From the NCBI GenBank assembly GCA_030248065.1, contig JASAMV010002936.1, forward strand, positions 62,001 to 126,000: DNA of 64,000 nucleotides. The letters run 5' to 3'. The translations under genes and the position numbers were made by a program. The notes under the pieces are model-generated. The model had not been told where the DNA came from. It did no database searches and saw only the letters and a list, made by a program, of their open reading frames with translations. Origin of the DNA: Rhynchonema sp. JSB1_4 (taxonomy: Eukaryota > Nematoda > Chromadorea > Monhysterida > Xyalidae). Below are positions 59,338 to 64,000 of the stretch, in pieces (position 1 is the stretch's first letter; each line of letters opens with the position of its first letter).

Positions 59338-60679
59338 TCAAATTTTATCGATGTCAATCGGTTCCTTGTCTTTCGATCCGTGGTCATTTCCACCAGAAAC
59401 ACCACTTGTACCGGCCATATCACCTTCGGCCATTGCGCCACCGATCGATTTGGGCACTTTCTGCCGTAATTTGCTGATGTGCGTCGGTTGACCGTTGTTT
59501 GGGTCGAGATGTAGCATATTTGAGCCAACCGCTTTGCAATTTGGGAACCCATTCTCTCGGAAGTATTTGCGATAGGCAATCTGCACTTTCTGGTCGCGTC
59601 GTGCCCCGTCTGTCAGCTGTCGACCGATCGAAATTTTGGTACCTGCCGGCTGTCCTGGCCACACGTAGTGACCAGCCGGATGTTTGGCCAAGTTCTTGGT
59701 GTGCTCCAAGACCAGTCTCTGTGAACCTTCGTCATTCAAATGCACCACCATGGCCCGTCCTTTTTCCTCTTTGGAAAAGCCAGTGATTTTCAACGAATTA
59801 TAATCATCAGCGGACATTTTCAGACCATTCAGACACAGAAATTTGAAGGCAACTATGGGCGTTTCTGGGGTGCGAGTGGGCATACCGTAGATTCGTAGCC
59901 AGTTCTTCATCAACAGGCCACGGGTACTTTGTCCGGTACGGGCCGTTTGAACCAGGCCATTGTTCAATCTGCCAATATTACCCGCGAGCACTTTGATTTG
60001 TTCCGAGATCTCTTTTTTCTCATCAACTTTAGCGAGTTGGAAAGGGTTGGCTGAGTTTAGATTGATTTGTGTTGCAGCACGTTGTGGGATGCGTGGTTTC
60101 TAAAGCCGAAAATATGGAGGTGAGAAAATGTAGCAAAATATGTCAAAACTGATTTCAAAACATTTCCGAAAATGTATGAAAAGTAGCAATATACAACTAT
60201 GTAGCAGTACATAATTTTTGCTGCGCGATGCAGCTCATGTAAATTGCTGCGCGATGCAGCTCATGTAAGGTGCTGCGCAATGCAGCTCATGTGGGTTGCT
60301 GCGCGATGCAGCTCATGTAAATAAGTGTTATTATTTAACTGCAGGTGTAGTGGTTGTCATCATAAATTTGTTACAACAACCTTAGTCACCAAGCCAGTAC
60401 GTTCCTGATCCTAAGCAAAATTATGCACTTTCAAAATTGAGTAATAGTAAAGCCACGTCCTAAACCCCAGGGGCGGGAGCGCCCGCCACCACGAAAATTT
60501 AGGATTGGTGGTATTCCTAATGTTAAACTTTAACTCGGTCCCACCTTTTGTTGTTGATTAGCAGCCTTGGAGTCACTGTCCGGTGTCGCACGTTTCAGCG
60601 CTTGTTTATTCGACCCTGTCTTGTTGTTCTGGTTGGTTGCAATCACACGTCTTTGCGGCAACGGTGGAAAGTCGGACAT
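59338..60679 (-). CDS. ORF1 of the Penelope-like element, spliced, LINE-ORF1-like
   Basis: Exon 1 60545-60679 (ATG, 45 codons, MSDFPPLPQRRVIA, basic and Gln-rich, ends QQQK at donor GTGGGA). Exon 2 59338-60099 (acceptor CTTTAG, 253 codons, TGA). Both splice at phase 0, giving 298 residues. There is no ATG in the first part of exon 2, so splicing is needed. Exon 2 has a short helix (VDEKKEISEQIKVLAGNIGRL), NWLRIYGMP, a beta-alpha-beta-like stretch (GRAMVVHLNDEGSQRLVLEH), and ISIGRQLTDGARRDQKVQ...YFRENG, then an acidic tail EPIDIDKI. This layout (helix, RRM-like fold, basic C-terminal domain) recalls L1-type ORF1 RNA chaperones. That is a resemblance, not a proven homology. Expected role: binding the element RNA. 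Confidence 0.68.
60219..60322 (-). repeat. Four 26-bp tandem hairpin units in the ORF1 intron
   Basis: Units TGCTGCGCGATGCAGCTCAT plus 6 bp, starting at 60219, 60245, 60271 and 60297, with a few substitutions. Each contains GCTGC-GCGAT-GCAGC, able to form a 5-bp stem in RNA. Located in the middle of the 445-bp intron. Confidence 0.88.
60458..60504 (-). other. Nested stem-loop in ORF1 intron
   Basis: Outer stem TCCTAAA (60458-60464) with TTTAGGA (60498-60504). Inner GC-rich stem GGCGGG-AGCG-CCCGCC (60472-60487). It sits just before the inner edge of the upstream pseudo-LTR. No hammerhead core was seen in it. Confidence 0.6.
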
Positions 60680-60736
60680 GCTGAAACACTAAAAATATTA
60701 GAGACGGTAACACTGTTGTAATTGCACGTTTCGGGC
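60518..60736 (-). repeat. Upstream 219-bp pseudo-LTR with probable promoter
   Basis: Identical by eye to 55672-55890. Its right edge (60736) is the probable 5' end of the unit, since the two copies diverge exactly there. The 57 bp between this end and the ORF1 ATG would be the leader. Confidence 0.93.
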
Positions 60737-60921
60737 TTTAGGCTTTAAGCTTTAGGCTTCTAGTTCAGGCTTAGGCTTAGGCTTAGGCTTGCGGTTAGAC
60801 TTAGGCTTAGGCTTAGGCACCAGCCTGAATCAGATAAAACCCACAGCCACGGCGAAAAACGGCTGTATCTTTCGTGGACGCGTGGTCGGTCGGGTGGATT
60901 TCCGTATAATTAGTCGCTCGT
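60737..60921. mobile_element. TTAGGC-bearing MITE copy 3, right part (TSD AAAAAACG)
   Basis: Continues the copy started at 55610. It holds a GCTTAGGCTTAGGCTTAGGC array, CACCAGCCTGAATCAGATAA, and the end CCGTATAATTAGTCGCTCGT, followed by AAAAAACG at 60922-60929. The matching octamer on both outer sides proves one original element of about 247 bp. Confidence 0.92.
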
Positions 60922-60929
60922 AAAAAACG

Positions 60930-61256
60930 CAAAAAATTTCTCTTTCTCATAATTTTTTCAGCAGCGTGGGTCGGCTCCGGCCGGCCGACTTCAAACCAAA
61001 GTGGTGGCTGGTGATCAATAACGGGATAGGGGAATAAATGTTTATTCAGATTGTTGATACAATGTAAGCAGGTGTAAGTAAGACAGTCCATACATATCAT
61101 AAATACACGCAAGTGGCGACACTTGTATCTGTAGATTGAATTGAATGCGTGGTCTTTGTGACAAATAAGATGTTTGACAAATAGGAAGGATGGGTTGTGA
61201 CAAATATCATGATGTTGATGACTATAAGACAGACGCCGGAGTATACCGCCACACAT
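60930..61256 (-). other. Cys/His-rich ORF of unknown function
   Basis: Open frame starting MCGGILRRLSYSHQHHDICH and containing KCRHLRVFMICMDCLTYTC then CINNLNKH: a C-x8-C-x2-C-x5-C-x2-C series with flanking His that could bind zinc. It runs on into the MITE part at 60921 and below, so its natural 3' end is disrupted or it is not a gene. I do not recognise it. Confidence 0.3.
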
Positions 61257-61386
61257 GCGGCGTTTGCAAAAACCAAATATGTGTAATTGTCAATTTGCCT
61301 ACGCCACTAATATCAGGTAGAGAGTGAGTGACTGGCAGCGTTGGGAAGAATACACGTCAATGCAAAATATTTTAGATGATTACTTC

Positions 61387-61807
61387 TTAGAAGATGATCG
61401 AGTACATGAAGTTCTTCTTGTGCTCCTCCGACACTTCTTCCGTTTCTTCCAGATCACGGAACACTTCGTCCATTGCATTCTTTCGTTGCGCTTGTCTTTC
61501 GGACATCTGCATGCGACGCTTCCTGCAAAATAACACGCACATACAACGTCCCTGTGCCTTTAGATATGCATTTGCAGTGTGGTTTATATGTTGTAATTTT
61601 TGGTCACGTCATGTGAGAAAACGAACCAAGCAGTTTGACTTACGGGTGCAGGTATTGCGGATTGTCGGTTGCACTGTGGGACATCAACCAACGACGCGCG
61701 TACCAACGATGATTGCATCTCTCGACCGGCGGCCCATTGGTCTTGATCCGCAGCTGGTCGTCAAGATGCCATGGCGTCAGTCGATTCCTGTAGTCATAAT
61801 AATGAAG
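61387..61807 (-). CDS. Last two exons of an unrecognised small protein
   Basis: Exon 61644-61807 (acceptor CCGCAG, reading NRLTPWHLDDQLRIKTNGPP and WYARRWLMSHSATDNPQYLH) ends at GTAAGT. Exon 61387-61522 (acceptor TTTGCAG) continues in phase as PKRRMQMSERQAQRKNAMDE and ends FMYSIIF with TAA at 61387-61389. The exon join is supported by phase. Upstream exons were not found before the opposite-strand gene at 61862, so either they lie farther right, interleaved with that gene, or are very short. Confidence 0.55.
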
Positions 61808-61861
61808 CTGCGGTGTTCATAGAATTCAGCTCGGACGACTGATACAGAGCTTAACCTACAG

Positions 61862-64000
61862 AAATTCCCATCACACATGTGACCGATACGTTCAACGCGA
61901 AGATGTACAAACTGAAGCGGATCATCGACGTTCGCTGGATGGCATCTGACATGTCAGCACTGAAAACCGTTCGGGCAATGACCTTTCCGTTGATGGTTGA
62001 AGCGTTTCGGGCAGCACTGTAAGATTGGAACCAACGCGATGGTGGCATCCGCATCGACGACATCGGAAAGGCAACGGCCCAGGGTCTACTGGTTGGTTAG
62101 GTTGAATGTGGACATTCTCACACATCGTTGGCGTCTAATGCTCATCCTTCTCACCGTGCTTAAAGTGACTCTACAATTGAATGTTGACCGCGTTTGTTTG
62201 CAGCCATACTTTTAGAAAATGAAGGCAAGGTATCAGAAACCCAGATTTAGGGAATGGATTTTCAACTCGTTGCTTCGTGATGTTTCACGGAGCCTACATA
62301 TTTTCACAGGAGGGGAAAAATGAAAAAAGTTTGAGGCGGGCCTGTGCAAGACACAAGGTAATCCAATCTAAGATATTTTCAGCGTTTTATACACCGACGT
62401 TTCTCTGTTAAACGAGGTATAAAGCATTGTACGATACACCATGTGTGATAAATGATAAACGAAACACTCCAAACAATCAAGCCTTTTTGAAGCACCCTTT
62501 CACTCTGGCATAATTTTAGGCATCTGTGGTGAATGAAATAAGTTGTCAACAGCAAATAAAAATCGTCTAATTATCAAGTCCGGTGTTTGTGCTTCCCAGT
62601 TTTCAAAACCCTACACAGCTCACACAATGTTTACCACAACATGCGCAAGGCAGCCATTCCACAGCGCGCACACACAACAAAGCTTGCCAGCTGAAACATT
62701 GCTGTGTTGTCGCTGTGCCGACTGTGTGTTGTCGTTGTGTGTGCGCTGTGGAATGGCTGCCTTGCGCATGTTGTGGTAAACATTGTGCGAGCTGTGTAGG
62801 GTTTTGAAAACTGGGAAGCACAAACAAGGGACTTGATAATTAGAGGATTTTTACCTGTAATTGACAACTTAATATTTCATTCACCACAGCCTAAAATTAT
62901 GCCAGAGTAAAGGCGTGCTTCAAAAAGGCTTGAATTTTTGGAGTGTTTCGTTTATCATTTATCACACATGGCGTCTCGTACAATGCTTTATATCTCATTC
63001 AACAGAGAAACGTCTGAAAACGCTGAAAATATCTTAGATTGTTTTACCTTGTGTCTTGCACAGGCCCGCCTCAAACTTTTTTCATTTTTTCTCCTCCTGT
63101 GAAAATAAGTGGGCTCAGTGAAACATCACAAAGCAACGAGTTGAAAATCCATTTCCTAAATCTGGGTTTCTGATACCTTGTCTTCATTTTCTGAAAAAAA
63201 TTGCTGCAAACAAACGCGGTCAACATTCAATTGTAGAGGCACTTTAAAGCTATATGTACCCACCTCAACTGCGGGATTTGGCCAATTATCGCCACTTCCA
63301 GTCCGGACTCGCCTTTCTGCGCGACATACTGACTGAACTGAATCTGATGTCAATGACGGCCCAGAATAAGCAGGCTATGTTGACTGGAGTCGGCCCAATG
63401 GTCCGGCGCTTCAAGCAAACAATGCAGTAAGCATTATGTCACGGTTATGTAGCAAGTGGGGCAAGTTGTGACGCATACGTACATATATACCAACTCATGT
63501 CCTGTTTTATTACAGGACGTGGACGACCAACGTTGATGCCAACCCACCTAAGTACCCGCCCATTCTGAACTCGTTCTTGCGTTCATTTGCCATGTGCTCA
63601 GAGCAATACGACGAGCAACAATTAACCCCATGCCAAACGTTGCAGAGATATGAGACAGCGACACAGCGCATGGTCAGTTTCGTTCTGCTCCACTTTTTTG
63701 TTCATGATTTGGCCATCGACAGCAGACTGGCCATGGATTTGCGGTGTACGTACATGCATACTGTACATACATATAGTCCAACCACGAACTCATGAGACGA
63801 CAGTTTTTTTTAAATTGGTTTGTGCGGATCCAACAATGTTCCGGTTCCACGTATTTCGGAAATGAAAGAAAGAGAAAAGCATGTATTTTTTAAAAATACG
63901 CTCTCCCCTCGGTGCGTAAATTCCCTTTAGACTCCCAAAACATTTGTGTGTTGAACGACGTTGCTGTTTGCGTAAGCACGCAACAAATTGAGGTCAGCCA
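61862..64000 (+). CDS. Unrecognised helical protein, 3' end outside window
   Basis: Four exons join with consistent phase: 61862-62018 (VTDTFNAKMYKLKRIIDVRW), 63250-63426 (YPPQLRDLANYRHFQSGLAF), 63516-63745 (NPPKYPPILNSFLRSFAMCS and FFVHDLAIDSRLAMDLR), and 63931 to the edge (QNICVLNDVAVCVSTQQIEV). Almost entirely helical, no membrane segments, no signal peptide. It looks like an internal piece of a large helical scaffold protein, but I could not match it. The first intron contains a 1.08-kb palindrome placed directly at the acceptor. No start codon is assigned. Confidence 0.55.
62164..63243. mobile_element. 1.08 kb near-perfect palindromic MITE (TSD TTAA)
   Basis: Starts AGTGACTCTACAATTGAATG, ends with the inverse, flanked by TTAA at 62160-62163 and 63244-63247. 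Arms of about 520 bp are complementary with scattered mismatches, and the centre is near 62700-62730 (GTGTTGTCGCTGTGCCGAC). TTAA duplications fit piggyBac-type insertion, but the ends do not start with the usual CCC, so the class is open. Confidence 0.87.

Larger units (their letters stand above)
55672..60736 (-). mobile_element. Penelope-like retroelement with N-terminal GIY-YIG endonuclease (Naiad-like) and an extra ORF1
   Basis: Insertion of 5,065 bp, read on the minus strand as: 219-bp repeat with promoter region and ORF1 exon 1, intron, ORF1 exon 2, spacer, endonuclease then reverse transcriptase, 3' UTR, and a second identical 219-bp repeat. Direct terminal repeats made by tandem partial copies (pseudo-LTRs) and retained introns are typical of Penelope-like elements. 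Endonuclease before RT is the permuted order known from the Naiad/Chlamys group. Both repeats look identical over 219 bp, so the insertion is recent. It sits in a 228-bp-type MITE close to a TTAGGC array, fitting the reported microsatellite preference of Naiads. Confidence 0.87.

Noticed and set aside
60219..60322. Possible CRISPR-like array of direct repeats
   Set aside because: Only four contiguous 26-bp units with no unique spacers, in a eukaryotic retroelement intron.
62543..62867. Mirror-image ORFs on both strands giving nearly the same protein
   Set aside because: They come from the two arms of the palindromic TTAA element, not from a gene pair.

Overview
This window looks like genomic DNA from an invertebrate animal. 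Its protein-coding genes are split into many short exons with GT..AG introns, both strands carry genes, and the space between and inside genes is packed with small inverted-repeat DNA transposons. I cannot fix the phylum. TTAGGC-like repeats recur, as in nematode telomeres, but here they lie inside transposon copies, so they are not diagnostic. I read everything by eye. Exon calls come from translated similarity to known families and from splice-site phase.

Layout: 1-5,221 (-) is a RIG-I-like RNA helicase with an N-terminal putative death-fold region, running off the left edge. 6,201-11,108 (-) is NOL9/Grc3, a polynucleotide 5'-kinase of rRNA processing. 12,155-14,888 (-) is an unrecognised multi-exon gene. 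15,103-19,232 is a 4.1 kb transposon with long terminal inverted repeats (TIRs) and an 8-bp target-site duplication (TSD). 22,168-24,152 (-) is a divergent ionotropic receptor. 25,954-30,843 (+) is a complete ABCG half-transporter of the White type. 35,201-39,130 (+) is the kinetochore protein Spc25. About 40,313-52,510 (-) holds many small exons of one or two unrecognised genes ending in a low-complexity Q/A/P/Y-rich tail. 61,387-61,807 (-) and 61,862-64,000 (+) are pieces of two more unknown genes.

The most interesting object is at 55,672-60,736: a Penelope-like retroelement with a permuted domain order (GIY-YIG endonuclease before the reverse transcriptase, as in the Naiad/Chlamys group). 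It is flanked by two identical 219-bp direct repeats (pseudo-LTRs). It also carries a separate, intron-containing first ORF with a LINE-ORF1-like look. It sits inside a 247-bp inverted-repeat element whose own 8-bp duplication (AAAAAACG) is intact on the far sides, which proves the order of insertion. EN and RT are separated by one extra base in an A-run.

The remainder is a museum of MITEs. Five PIF/Harbinger-like foldbacks have TTA/TAA duplications. At least nine elements have exact or near-exact 8-bp duplications and hAT-like ends. Several have TA duplications, and one 1.08 kb near-perfect palindrome has TTAA duplications and is inserted in a 3' splice site. Many carry G/C homopolymers or CCCAATACC minisatellites.
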